DNA of 40,949 nucleotides from CAZVIJ01 sp964626735 (GTDB lineage: Bacteria > Patescibacteriota > Dojkabacteria > JAOAGR01). Shown one piece after another: positions 16,269-24,223 of this stretch. Position numbers and translations under genes: made by a program. The stretch covers positions 1-40,949 of the forward strand of contig CAZVIJ010000010.1 in assembly GCA_964626735.1 (NCBI GenBank), read 5' to 3'. The notes under the pieces are model-generated. The model ran no database searches, was not told the DNA's origin, and was given only the letters and a program-made list of their open reading frames with translations. How positions within the stretch are numbered: position 1 is the first letter of the stretch; every line of letters begins with the position of its first letter.

Positions 16269-17117
16269 CTAATCGGGAAGAATAATAATTCCTTGCAGAA
16301 CTCGTGATTGCTCCATCGGTATGCGCCCGCTGAGCAAGAGGGAATCTTCCTGCTTATATCGAAGCCATTGCCATATTAGTACCTGCATTACGGTTACGTA
16401 ATCATAGCGTCGATCATGTTTATGCATGGCGGCGATTTCCCGTTCAAAGTCCCACACCCCTGAAAGCTCGGAGAATACTCCCGTTTCTTCCCGGTTAATC
16501 CTCATGGTACTGGGGCTAGTCGTTGCTAACCATCGAGTCATAATTTTAACCATGTTTTCGATTGAAGGCGCCGTATCTTCGGGGTAGATTTCTACAAAAT
16601 GCAGATGGTGATCTTGGACCGCAGGAATTGCTACGCCGGCATATCGATCTACGATGGCTTCAGCATCGGTTTGACCATCGCTCAGTAAAGCCGCTACTGC
16701 AAAACGCAAGGCCAGCGACGTTGGCTTGTACGGAGTACGCGTATCTCCTGCTGCAAAGTCCGGTTTCCCCATTAGAATGCGTATCATCGCAAACTGATCG
16801 AGCGGCAGAGTATTCGTTCGAGCTGCAGTGGACAAAAGCTCTTCTACAGCATCGTGCAAAGTAACGGCTCGTACTCTTTGCGAATCGAGATACCATTGGG
16901 CAATCCCCGGTCGTTCGAGCGAGCCGAGACGGCTTGCCTGGCTTCTTATCTCTGTCTCGATGGCGTGCTGCATGGTATCGATACAGAGCGCTGGTTGTAC
17001 CATAACAGGAGACAGTGAGCTCAACACGAAATCTGCCGTCTCGGTAATTGCGACGCCACCAATATCTACGCTGTCGTATCGGATCACCGCCTCTTCATGA
17101 TTAGGAGTAAATGCCAT
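16269..17117 (-). CDS. Orphan protein of unknown function
   Basis: I do not recognise a family. I chose the ATG at 17117 (282 residues) because a TATACT lies just seven bases before it on this strand. A longer frame from 17195 would add 26 residues and would cover the divergent gene's promoter. The product has no clear signal peptide; it looks soluble and mostly helical, with a motif VQDHHLHFVEIYPED in the middle. It is divergent from the glucoamylase-like gene with fewer than 100 bases between them, so the two could share regulation. Confidence 0.6.
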   Translation of the reverse strand: MAFTPNHEEAVIRYDSVDIGGVAITETADFVLSSLSPVMVQPALCIDTMQHAIETEIRSQASRLGSLERPGIAQWYLDSQRVRAVTLHDAVEELLSTAARTNTLPLDQFAMIRILMGKPDFAAGDTRTPYKPTSLALRFAVAALLSDGQTDAEAIVDRYAGVAIPAVQDHHLHFVEIYPEDTAPSIENMVKIMTRWLATTSPSTMRINREETGVFSELSGVWDFEREIAAMHKHDRRYDYVTVMQVLIWQWLRYKQEDSLLLSGRIPMEQSRVLQGIIILPD

Positions 17118-17124
17118 TACAGCA

Positions 17125-17130
17125 AGTATA
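17125..17130 (-). promoter_or_regulatory. -10-like element next to the 17117 start
   Basis: TATACT reads on the minus strand at 17130-17125, seven bases before the ATG. No good -35 is seen. The call depends on the start-codon choice. Confidence 0.35.
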
Positions 17131-17173
17131 TCGTCAACTATCCAAATTATCTTTACCGTTTCTTGAGCGGCAA

Positions 17174-17202
17174 TAGACGTGTATCGGCAGTACACCTATA
17201 AT
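17174..17202 (+). promoter_or_regulatory. Promoter of the glucoamylase-like gene
   Basis: TAGACG (17174-17179) and TATAAT (17197-17202), 17-base spacer. The ATG at 17213 begins ten bases after the -10, so the leader is only a few bases long. Confidence 0.6.
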
Positions 17203-17212
17203 CTATACCACA

Positions 17213-18547
17213 ATGTTAGCAATCCAAACCGAAACGCTTAAAAGATACGCAGAAAGTTCATGGAATGGAGTCGCGCAAATGGTGCACCCGACGACGCATC
17301 TTCCCGGCAACCACATGGATACCCGAGGCGAAACGGGTCCTGAAGTAAGGTACTACTTCTCCCCCATCGACGCCGGTGCATACTTGACTGCCGTACTTGA
17401 TGCTGCCCGACTTGGTATTATTAGTGAAGAAGAAGGGAGAACGAGACTCGACAATACCTTAAACTCGCTAACTGAACTTCCTCGTCAGTACGGTCTTTTC
17501 CACCAATGGTATTATTCCGACCGGAAAGAGGTTCAGGATTCCCTGGTATCTGCCGTAGAAAACGCCTATCTTGCGATTGCGCTTATGGCCGTCTCCCGAA
17601 CCGAAGGCGGTCTGGCAACTTCTCGTGCTTGGTCCCTCTTGGCGGAAATGAGCTTCAGGCAATTCTACGATGCGAACTCCCGGCTCTTCCATCCTACGCT
17701 TCATGAATCGCGCAGCCACAACATCCTCAATTCTCTCGAACGTATGGTCGTATATGTCGGTACGGCGCTCGGAGACTTTCCCGATGATATGTATTTCCAT
17801 TTATACCGGACGCTTCCCGAAGACTGGACATGGCAGTACCGAAGACCCGCGGGGAAATCGTTCGTACGCCCTGGAGTGCCGGTACGCGCATCGCATTACC
17901 GCATGAACAATCTCAATTTCGTCCCCACTTGGGGCGGAAGCATGAGCGAAGCGTTGAGGGCCAGCCTCTACGTTCCCGAGGTCGATTGGGCGCCACGAAG
18001 CTGGGGACTCAATCATGCGCGCTACATTGAGCTGCAAAAGCGGTTCGGCTTTACTGTCGCAGGAAAAACCGTTTGGGGCGCAGATCCATGCTACCTACCC
18101 GACGGAAGGTATGCAGAGTTTGGAGTACCAGGTCTCGGAATGTGGAATCTCGGATACGTGCCTGATCTCGAAGGCCATTTTCCGGTACCTCCCTACCGGG
18201 GCGAACCCACCCGGAGGACAACCAACAACCCGGTAGGACGCGAAGGATATGGTCATTGCGTAATCGCGCCAATCGCATCGTTGCAGGCACTTCCTATTGC
18301 GCGTAACGATGCGCTCGGCAACCTTGCGATTCTCGAACATGGCACTCCCGTTTATGATGCTACGTTCGGATTCTCAAGCTCCTACGTAACGGGAACCGAA
18401 CAGGCGGCAACGATCCACTTGATGAATGAAAAGGCGCGTGCAGTACGGGCCGTTACGCTCGCCCTCGCATCCTACGATGGTAGGGCTGAGCTCGTTTTGG
18501 GACAGAAAGTCCAGGATCTTTTGGCACAGGACGATTTCAGAATTTGA
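17213..18547 (+). CDS. Glucoamylase-like (alpha/alpha-barrel) protein, DUF3131/GH144-related
   Basis: The sequence resembles the glucoamylase-like family linked to cyclic beta-1,2-glucan synthases and GH144 endo-beta-1,2-glucanases: YYFSPIDAGAYLTAVLDAAR, a helix pair ending ELPRQYGLFHQWY, the VPTWGGSMSE motif, and AEFGVPGLGMWN with a later VIAPIASLQALPIA. These form an alpha/alpha barrel that acts on glucans. No signal peptide is seen, so the protein is probably cytoplasmic, which is unusual for a polysaccharide hydrolase and may mean another substrate. I recognise the family only by pattern, and the catalytic acid is not assigned. The stop codon overlaps the -35 of the next transcript, the glyS leader. 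Confidence 0.5.
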   Translation: MLAIQTETLKRYAESSWNGVAQMVHPTTHLPGNHMDTRGETGPEVRYYFSPIDAGAYLTAVLDAARLGIISEEEGRTRLDNTLNSLTELPRQYGLFHQWYYSDRKEVQDSLVSAVENAYLAIALMAVSRTEGGLATSRAWSLLAEMSFRQFYDANSRLFHPTLHESRSHNILNSLERMVVYVGTALGDFPDDMYFHLYRTLPEDWTWQYRRPAGKSFVRPGVPVRASHYRMNNLNFVPTWGGSMSEALRASLYVPEVDWAPRSWGLNHARYIELQKRFGFTVAGKTVWGADPCYLPDGRYAEFGVPGLGMWNLGYVPDLEGHFPVPPYRGEPTRRTTNNPVGREGYGHCVIAPIASLQALPIARNDALGNLAILEHGTPVYDATFGFSSSYVTGTEQAATIHLMNEKARAVRAVTLALASYDGRAELVLGQKVQDLLAQDDFRI

Positions 18548-18570
18548 CGCATCGTGATATGTGCTATAAT
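18544..18570 (+). promoter_or_regulatory. Promoter of the glyS T-box leader
   Basis: TTGACG (18544-18549) and TATAAT (18565-18570) preceded by TGC, an extended -10. The spacer is short (15), which the extended -10 can offset. The -35 overlaps the stop codon of the upstream gene. Predicted start is near 18577. Confidence 0.65.
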
Positions 18571-18576
18571 GGCGTA

Positions 18577-18714
18577 AGCGAGTCTTCTCAACCGTGAAAG
18601 GAAGGCAAAACATTGGCAACAATTTGGGAATTATCCTCAAAGGATAAATGCGGGTGGAACCGCTCGGAGACGAGCCCCGCACAGCAATTGCTGTGCAGGG
18701 GCTCGTTTCAATTT
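18577..18714 (+). ncRNA. Compact T-box riboswitch controlling glyS
   Basis: A T-box leader senses uncharged tRNA and allows read-through into an aminoacyl-tRNA synthetase gene. The T-box sequence GGGTGGAACCGC (18652-18663) is near-consensus. Its UGGA bulge would pair with UCCA, fitting tRNA-Gly with discriminator U. Just before it lies a hairpin (TTATCC/GGATAA, 18631-18647), in the stem III position. After it comes a strong terminator hairpin (18671-18705, one bulged A) and a T-rich tail. Only about 75 bases lie between the predicted start and the T-box, so stem I is very short. GGA (18600-18602) or GGC (18604-18606) could be the glycine specifier, but I cannot assign it. Confidence 0.85.
18671..18714 (+). 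terminator. T-box terminator hairpin
   Basis: An outer 8-bp CGAGCCCC/GGGGCTCG stem and an inner palindrome GCACAGCAA/TTGCTGTGC form one long hairpin, followed by TTTCAATTT. It is the off state of the riboswitch. Confidence 0.85.
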
Positions 18715-18909
18715 CCAACGGTCAATGTTCAATTGAGAAATTGATTGGCAACCATGAACGTACGAGTCCGAAAAAATTTATATACGAAACATGCACTAAC
18801 GCGAGTGTACAATGTTTCAATTGGAGCAAATCGCCAAGCCGGTATTGTGCCAACGTTACGCGTTGGCTAAAACCGATTTTGTTTTGTAATTTGATTTATA
18901 GAAAATACC
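18715..18909 (+). other. Long leader between the T-box terminator and glyS
   Basis: About 195 bases without a gene. It contains a 7-bp hairpin, GCCAACG/CGTTGGC (18849-18867), followed by a T-rich run, and an AT-rich stretch just before the start codon. No Shine-Dalgarno sequence and no convincing second promoter are seen. Confidence 0.4.
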
Positions 18910-20301
18910 ATGAAAGATTTAACATTAGAAAAATTAGCGGCGTTTACGAAGACGCGCGGGTTCGTTTATCCATCATCGGAAATATATGGAGGTTTGGCGG
19001 CCATTTACGATTACGGGCACTACGGAACGCTGCTCAAGGAAAACATAAAAAACGAATGGATCAAGTCGATGGTCCAGTTGCGTGAAGACGTGTACCTGCT
19101 CGACTCGGCCATTTTCATGCACCCGACTACGTGGGTTGCATCGGGACATGTCGATTCGTTCGACGATCCCCAGGTCGATTGCAAAAACTGCAAGTCGCGG
19201 TTCAGGGCCGACCATATTCTCGAGGAATTCGGCGTCGATGCGGATAAGGCATCAGTCGAGTTTATCAATGCCGAACTCGACAAGCTTAGACACGAGCAAA
19301 AGCTTCGATGCCCCAACTGCGGGTCGAAGGATCTCACGGAAGCGAAACAGTTTTCGCTGATGGTCAAGTCGAATCTTGGTGCGCCGACGAACGAGCTAAC
19401 GGAAGAGAATGTAGTCTATCTACGGCCGGAAACATGCGGCGGTATCTATCTCGAATATAAGAATACCGTCGATTCTATCCATCCCAAATTGCCGTTCGGT
19501 ATTGCCCAGGTAGGAAAGGCGTTTCGCAACGAAATAGTCGCGCGGCAGTTTATTTTCAGGACTCGCGAGTTCGAGCAAATGGAAATGCAGTATTTCCTTC
19601 ACCCGGACGACATGCAGCAAAAGTACGAAGAGTGGCATCAATATCGATGGCAGTGGTATCTTGACCACGGTATCAGCGAGGAGAACCTCAACTGGCATAA
19701 GCACGAGAAGTTAGCCCACTATGCGTCGGAAGCGTACGATATCGAGTTCAACTTCGCATCGCTTGGTGGATTTAAGGAAATCGAAGGAGTTCATGCGCGA
19801 GGGAACTGGGATCTCTCGCAGCATTCGAAATATAGTGGCGCGAAGCTTGAGTACTTCGACGAGGCAAGAAAGGAAAAGTATCTCCCCCATATCATGGAAA
19901 CGTCGGTAGGTTTGAATCGCCTTTTCTTCATGTTCCTCGATAACGCCTATACTGAGGAAACCGTGAAAGACGAAACGCGTATCGTGCTGAAATTAGACAA
20001 GCGGCTGGCACCGGTAAAGGTTGCCATATTCCCGCTCACCAAGAAGCCGGAGCTCACGGAGATTTCCCGGAATCTCTATAACACGTTGAGAAAGTCGTAT
20101 TTCTGCGAGTACGGCGAGACGCAAAGCATCGGTAAGCGTTATAGGAGGCAAGACGAAATTGGTACTCCCTACTGTCTCACCGTCGACTTCGATACGCTCG
20201 AGGATAATTCGGTAACCGTACGGGATCGGGACACCATGGAACAAACGCGCGTGAAGCTCGATGAAATTGAAAGCTTCCTAGCGGAGAACCTAGCACGCTA
20301 A
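18910..20301 (+). CDS. glyS: Glycyl-tRNA synthetase, homodimeric class II type
   Basis: Charges tRNA-Gly with glycine. At 463 residues it is the single-chain alpha2 form, not the alpha/beta tetramer of E. coli. It starts TRGFVYPSSEIYGGLAAIYDYGH (class motif 1 region). Four Cys in CKNC and CPNC bind zinc in the insertion (about 95-145). Motif 2 includes GKAFRNEI followed by FRTREFEQMEMQYF, and motif 3 is METSVGLNRLFFMFL. The C-terminal anticodon-binding domain follows (about 360-460, VKVAIFPLTKK and RRQDEIGTPYCLTVD). Expression is predicted to depend on the upstream T-box. The gene is followed by a hairpin and a separate small orphan gene. Confidence 0.96.
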   Translation: MKDLTLEKLAAFTKTRGFVYPSSEIYGGLAAIYDYGHYGTLLKENIKNEWIKSMVQLREDVYLLDSAIFMHPTTWVASGHVDSFDDPQVDCKNCKSRFRADHILEEFGVDADKASVEFINAELDKLRHEQKLRCPNCGSKDLTEAKQFSLMVKSNLGAPTNELTEENVVYLRPETCGGIYLEYKNTVDSIHPKLPFGIAQVGKAFRNEIVARQFIFRTREFEQMEMQYFLHPDDMQQKYEEWHQYRWQWYLDHGISEENLNWHKHEKLAHYASEAYDIEFNFASLGGFKEIEGVHARGNWDLSQHSKYSGAKLEYFDEARKEKYLPHIMETSVGLNRLFFMFLDNAYTEETVKDETRIVLKLDKRLAPVKVAIFPLTKKPELTEISRNLYNTLRKSYFCEYGETQSIGKRYRRQDEIGTPYCLTVDFDTLEDNSVTVRDRDTMEQTRVKLDEIESFLAENLAR

Positions 20302-20324
20302 GGTACATATTCGTAGTTTCTATC

Positions 20325-20356
20325 TGTAGCCCTGTAAAACGGGGCTACATCAATTT
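20325..20356 (+). terminator. Probable terminator of glyS
   Basis: An 8-bp stem TGTAGCCC/GGGCTACA (20325-20332 with 20342-20349) with a TGTAAAACG loop. The tail is only weakly T-rich. Confidence 0.55.
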
Positions 20357-20361
20357 CATAT

Positions 20362-20748
20362 ATGCAAAAAATAGATACGGCTGACGTTGTATCAAGCGCA
20401 AGCGAAATATTCTTGGGGAAATGGCGGCCCGAAGTTGATCATGGCGATAACCAGCCATACGCGGCGGCAGCCTATGTACATGATTCATCGGTTGGTCGAA
20501 GACAAGTGGGTACAGTTGAAGGTATCGGGCTTTCGCGTGGAGAAGTTGTTATGGCTGCGGCAATTGAAAAATCGCTCCTAAGCGATATGCTGTTCCGCCT
20601 TATTGCCGAGCGGAACCCGGAGCCCGTATTACTGCAGATTGCTCGAGTCGGCGAAGAGAAGCCGGTGCTCACGTATACACTCCAAGCGTTCCTAACTCCC
20701 CATGACATCGACAAGTTTTCGCGAGCAGCGGAATTGGCGGGAAGATAG
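20362..20748 (+). CDS. Small orphan protein of unknown function
   Basis: A 128-residue protein with no recognised family. There is no signal peptide or membrane helix. The middle (VMAAAIEKSLLSDMLFRLIAERNPEPVLLQIARVGEEKPVLTYTLQAFLTP) looks like a helix followed by beta strands. The start codon follows the glyS terminator hairpin by 12 bases, with no Shine-Dalgarno sequence. A strong intrinsic terminator follows, so it is a single-gene unit. Confidence 0.6.
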   Translation: MQKIDTADVVSSASEIFLGKWRPEVDHGDNQPYAAAAYVHDSSVGRRQVGTVEGIGLSRGEVVMAAAIEKSLLSDMLFRLIAERNPEPVLLQIARVGEEKPVLTYTLQAFLTPHDIDKFSRAAELAGR

Positions 20749-20783
20749 CACTACCTCAGTATTAGGCTATTCACTATGTCGGG

Positions 20784-20811
20784 GGCTCCCTAAAACGGGG
20801 AGCCTTTTGTT
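20784..20811 (+). terminator. Intrinsic terminator after the 20362 gene
   Basis: GGCTCCC (20784-20790) pairs with GGGAGCC (20798-20804) around the loop TAAAACG, followed by TTTTGTT. It lies inside the longer frame of the next gene, which is why I start that gene at 20843. Confidence 0.88.
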
Positions 20812-20837
20812 GAATTATCCCCCTAACTGTGTAACAT
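20810..20837 (+). promoter_or_regulatory. Promoter-like elements next to the 20843 start
   Basis: TTGAAT (20810-20815) and TAACAT (20832-20837), 16-base spacer. Only five bases separate the -10 from the ATG. Confidence 0.35.
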
Positions 20838-20842
20838 ACGGC

Positions 20843-21493
20843 ATGAAACGATCAGACCATACACCTTCTATTCCAGATGTCGGAAAAGTCAGAAACTTCA
20901 ATCCTCGGCGCGAATGGGAAGCCGTCGCCGAAGCGGGATCCACTGGCGTTGGGCGGTCGGAGTCGGATTTATTTGTCGACACCATGTCTCCATACCTTCT
21001 GAGCTTATTCGAGCAAGTGGATAACGACTCCCGTACATCTGGCACTGTGACGAGGGTCGATACGCCCCCCACTTCGACTGCGTCCGGCGAAGTTACAGAA
21101 ACCACCATAACTCCGGTAGCAAACGAATTGAGACGGCATTCGGGTGAAACATACATCATCAAAATTTTAACGACAAACAGAGCCGATAAACATCGAATCG
21201 ATTATCGATACAGCGTTATCGACGTTTCAAAACCCGATAACCCGTTGCTGATCTTCAACAAGGTATTCGTTACCGGGGGTGACGATGCCGGTTCGATAAG
21301 CGATCTTGTTATCGATCTCGATACCCCTGACGGATATAGCGGCTTGTTTACGAAGGGTTCGATGTATACCAATGGGCATATCGGCGACAAGGATCTGAAT
21401 CTGGCGGCTCAAGAACTCGGAAAAGTAACGTCTATCGTCGAAGAAATGTTCTTGGGAGCCAACGAGGTGGGGCTATCAGCGGCGCAGCAATGA
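20843..21493 (+). CDS. Orphan protein of unknown function
   Basis: A 216-residue protein with no recognised family. The frame is open upstream to 20702, but that part overlaps the previous gene and its terminator, so I start at the ATG at 20843. The first half is polar with Thr/Ser-rich parts. The second half (YIIKILTTNRADKHRIDYRYSVIDVSKPDNPLLIFNKVF) looks like beta strands. There is no signal peptide. Its last 18 bases overlap the end of the convergent 644-residue gene. Confidence 0.6.
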   Translation: MKRSDHTPSIPDVGKVRNFNPRREWEAVAEAGSTGVGRSESDLFVDTMSPYLLSLFEQVDNDSRTSGTVTRVDTPPTSTASGEVTETTITPVANELRRHSGETYIIKILTTNRADKHRIDYRYSVIDVSKPDNPLLIFNKVFVTGGDDAGSISDLVIDLDTPDGYSGLFTKGSMYTNGHIGDKDLNLAAQELGKVTSIVEEMFLGANEVGLSAAQQ

Positions 21494-23410
21494 ACCTCTA
21501 GGGGCGATATCCCTGAACTGTCCGTCTGGACCGACAACTACCGCAGGCAAATAAAGCGTAGCGTTTTGTCCACTCGACAATTTGCGGTACGTTTGGTAAA
21601 AGCTCGCTTTGAGATCTTCTCCTACCAAAGAGAAGATTGCCCAATTGTAAACAAGCTCCATGGCTCCAGGCTCTCGTTGGGCCATTAATTGCGCAAACTG
21701 GGAATACGATCCGGAGAAATCGCCGGGCGAGCCGTTAGCGATAAATTCTTCAGTAAAACAATCGGGATGATCATGCGCGAATACCGACTCGAAATACATG
21801 TGATCGTCATACTGCCACTCCCCTTTCGCGTTCTTATCAGCTGTCCTAAAAGGGTTATGCAAGCCGGTATGCATTGAAATAGTGATTCCGTTCGGCACGA
21901 ATACGTCCGGTCTTGTAACGTTCCATACCAAGTTATAAAAGTCGGGGTTAGGGTTTACCCAATCTTCCGCAGTAAAGCCCGGAATAAAGTGGGAAGTAAT
22001 GATGGAGTTGCTTCCCGTAGCTTGACCGGTCGCCAATCCATTCAGTTCTACGGAAAATGCATTCGACCTCTTCGCGATATCCACCAGCTGATACAGGACA
22101 ATGTCGTTGAGAATGACGCAATTCGGCAGATCGACAGCACGAGCTTTCTGGGTAAAGGTATCGATATACTCTTTCGCTCTCGCAACAATTGCGGGAGACG
22201 GTATGGCATTGCGGTATATTATTTCATTGAGCTTCCTCGCTATCTCCCAATTGTCGATATTAAGGAATTGGAATGGCGGCTTTGCACGATCCGATGCTTG
22301 TATAGGGGCATTGCGGCTCATCGTATCGGGAGACCACCATGTTTTCGGCAAGTCCGCCTGCTTTCGTAATGCTTGCGGCTCCTTACCTTGCCTCTTGGGT
22401 TCAGGTCTGCGGTCAGCCTCGTCAAGCGCCATTTCCAGGTCGTCAACCAGCACCGGCATATCCTCATTCCTCTTCTGTATGTTATGCAGGTAGTAGATCA
22501 GCACGTCTTGAGGTCGGAATACAAAGGCGGGATGACGTTCTTGAAGGTATGATTCGAATAAATCCTCAGATTCTTGAGGGATATCCAGACGATACTCCCC
22601 GATGAGAATTTCTAGAGCACTGTTGATGGCATTCACGTACTCTTGGCATAATCGAACATTGCGTTTATCTACGGTTGTAACGTTATTCGCCCGCATTAAC
22701 ACATCCCGGGATGCACAGAGACGAGCGTAAACTTCGGCTGCTGCCGCTTGCTTCTTCTTGAAATCGATTTCCGGAGCGTTTCTTTCTTCGGTAATTTCAT
22801 CAAGATTCCTTCGAAAACTATAGATGATGTACAAACTGAAATCATCCGGAACATGCATTAGTTCCGGATCGAACGGTACGACAACGTTTTTCTGGAATAG
22901 ATACCGGATTTCCCTATCAACGACGCTATCGATAATCAGACCAATTCCAAGATCCCTGATATGCGGCAAACTATTCGGCTCGAAATTATACGGCTGATGA
23001 ACCGAGACGGTTTCCCTACTCGGTGCCATATACCTCTGGGGAGCTTCGAGATTGAACATTTCCTGGCGTGGACGGAAGTATCCTGCCTGGCGCAATCCAA
23101 ACGGAGAGATATCGATATCGTTACTACCTCTCCGTTCGCCGAACTCGTCAAACAGCAAACTATCGGCTTCCGCATCTACGGGGCCCATAGCTAATGCAGG
23201 ATCCTCTACGATTCTGCCGTCTTCACTGACGTAAACGGGGACGGCTTGAGCAAACCGGAGTTGCATTCGCGCGAGACTTTGGTAAATAAAGTATGAACCG
23301 TCGGTATCCAACGCAGTTTGCTTGAGGCAGTGATTCCTATCTGATTTTTGGGCGTAGTAGTCAGCAAGAGGTGTCACAAAACGTTCCTGGCGAGCAGAAA
23401 TAGTTTGCAT
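21476..23410 (-). CDS. Large orphan protein with possible JAMM/JAB metalloprotease domain
   Basis: A 644-residue cytoplasmic protein, not recognised as a whole. The C-terminal third (about 430-580) may be a JAB1/MPN (JAMM) domain. Glu455 sits in SVELNGLATG after a helix, then a strand SIITSHFIPG, then His546 and His548 in FAHDHP, and Ser561...Asp564 in SPGD. The classic JAMM order is Glu, HxHP, SxxD, and all parts are present, but the HxHP-to-SxxD spacing is about five residues longer than usual. JAMM enzymes cut isopeptide or peptide bonds or act in sulfur transfer. The N-terminal two thirds are helical and polar with a charged linker (about 325-360). It has an extended -10 and a leader of about nine bases. 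Confidence 0.6.
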   Translation of the reverse strand: MQTISARQERFVTPLADYYAQKSDRNHCLKQTALDTDGSYFIYQSLARMQLRFAQAVPVYVSEDGRIVEDPALAMGPVDAEADSLLFDEFGERRGSNDIDISPFGLRQAGYFRPRQEMFNLEAPQRYMAPSRETVSVHQPYNFEPNSLPHIRDLGIGLIIDSVVDREIRYLFQKNVVVPFDPELMHVPDDFSLYIIYSFRRNLDEITEERNAPEIDFKKKQAAAAEVYARLCASRDVLMRANNVTTVDKRNVRLCQEYVNAINSALEILIGEYRLDIPQESEDLFESYLQERHPAFVFRPQDVLIYYLHNIQKRNEDMPVLVDDLEMALDEADRRPEPKRQGKEPQALRKQADLPKTWWSPDTMSRNAPIQASDRAKPPFQFLNIDNWEIARKLNEIIYRNAIPSPAIVARAKEYIDTFTQKARAVDLPNCVILNDIVLYQLVDIAKRSNAFSVELNGLATGQATGSNSIITSHFIPGFTAEDWVNPNPDFYNLVWNVTRPDVFVPNGITISMHTGLHNPFRTADKNAKGEWQYDDHMYFESVFAHDHPDCFTEEFIANGSPGDFSGSYSQFAQLMAQREPGAMELVYNWAIFSLVGEDLKASFYQTYRKLSSGQNATLYLPAVVVGPDGQFRDIAPRGSLLRR

Positions 23411-23425
23411 CGTAAATTTGCTCTA

Positions 23426-23434
23426 ATTATACCA
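23426..23434 (-). promoter_or_regulatory. Extended -10 of the 644-residue gene
   Basis: TGG plus TATAAT reads on the minus strand at 23434-23426, 15 bases before the ATG at 23410. No -35 is needed with this element. Confidence 0.5.
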
Positions 23435-23469
23435 TCCAATTCATTTCCTATCCCGATACCGGCGTACGC

Positions 23470-23497
23470 AAACAAAACGACTCCCGTTTAGGGAGCC
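23470..23497 (-). terminator. Weak terminator after the 23520 gene
   Basis: On the minus strand GGCTCCC, loop TAAAC, then GGGAGTC (one mismatch) and GTTTTGTTT. It resembles the terminator at 20784. Confidence 0.5.
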
Positions 23498-23519
23498 ATT
23501 TATCGCTATGGAACAAGGT

Positions 23520-24206
23520 TTATTGGTTCTTAACCAATTCCACGTTGATCATCAAATCGATTCCTTTGGTCTTGCCGGTCGTGAGTGAAAAATTCAGCTC
23601 TTCACCGGGTTGGACAGTTACATAGTCCGGGAGTTCGTCCGTTCCGATCTTGTAGGTTGTCGTGCCAACCGTCAGAACGCGGTCGGTCCCCTTTATCTTG
23701 CTGTTGTTGGTGACATTGATCTTATATGCATGTTCCTTAGCACCACCATTCTTTACGGTAAACATGGATACCTTGGTGAATACCTGGGTCGAAGTTACAT
23801 GAAGCGCGTAGTGGCTAGGATCTTGAGCTGGTTCAAATTTCGCGAAATACTTCTTGGTCGTTGCATCGGGAGTTACTTGGAAGGCAACCGCATCATCATC
23901 TTCTTGTGTTTGTACACCGAGGACATTCGGATTTGATTCGGTACCGAAAACTGCACCGGTCGCGGGATCTACGTTTGCGGTTGCATCAGTCGGCGTTACT
24001 TCGTTCGGGTTAACGTTTGCGACATGCTGTTGGGGAACGGGAATGTTATTCGACGAAACTTCAGCATCTTTAACGATCGGCTCAAGATTTGCGGCTATAA
24101 CGAACGGCATCGCGAAAAGCGCGATAAGCGCAACGAGCATGAATGTCTCCGAGGAGGTATTCAAAACTAACCCGAGCTTGCCCAAAAATGTTTGTTTTTG
24201 TTTCAT
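23520..24206 (-). CDS. Secreted or membrane-anchored protein, unknown function
   Basis: A 228-residue protein with a hydrophobic segment (about 20-40, ending FVIAA) that acts as signal peptide or anchor. It continues into a low-complexity Asn/Pro/Thr/Ala linker with a VTPT unit and a VLGV motif similar to the VLGA of the LPXTG protein. The C-terminal half (about 108-228) is beta-rich and looks like an immunoglobulin-like or other beta-sandwich fold (YALHVTSTQVFTKVSMFTV, YVTVQPGEELNFSLTTG). There is no LPXTG motif. It lies 17 bases behind the 184-residue membrane protein, so both form an operon. Confidence 0.7.
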   Translation of the reverse strand: MKQKQTFLGKLGLVLNTSSETFMLVALIALFAMPFVIAANLEPIVKDAEVSSNNIPVPQQHVANVNPNEVTPTDATANVDPATGAVFGTESNPNVLGVQTQEDDDAVAFQVTPDATTKKYFAKFEPAQDPSHYALHVTSTQVFTKVSMFTVKNGGAKEHAYKINVTNNSKIKGTDRVLTVGTTTYKIGTDELPDYVTVQPGEELNFSLTTGKTKGIDLMINVELVKNQ

Positions 24207-24223
24207 CTTCTTTTTATATCTTA

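Noticed and set aside
18648..19085. Frame beginning in the T-box leader
   Set aside because: It runs through the T-box and terminator and overlaps glyS; the RNA element explains this sequence.
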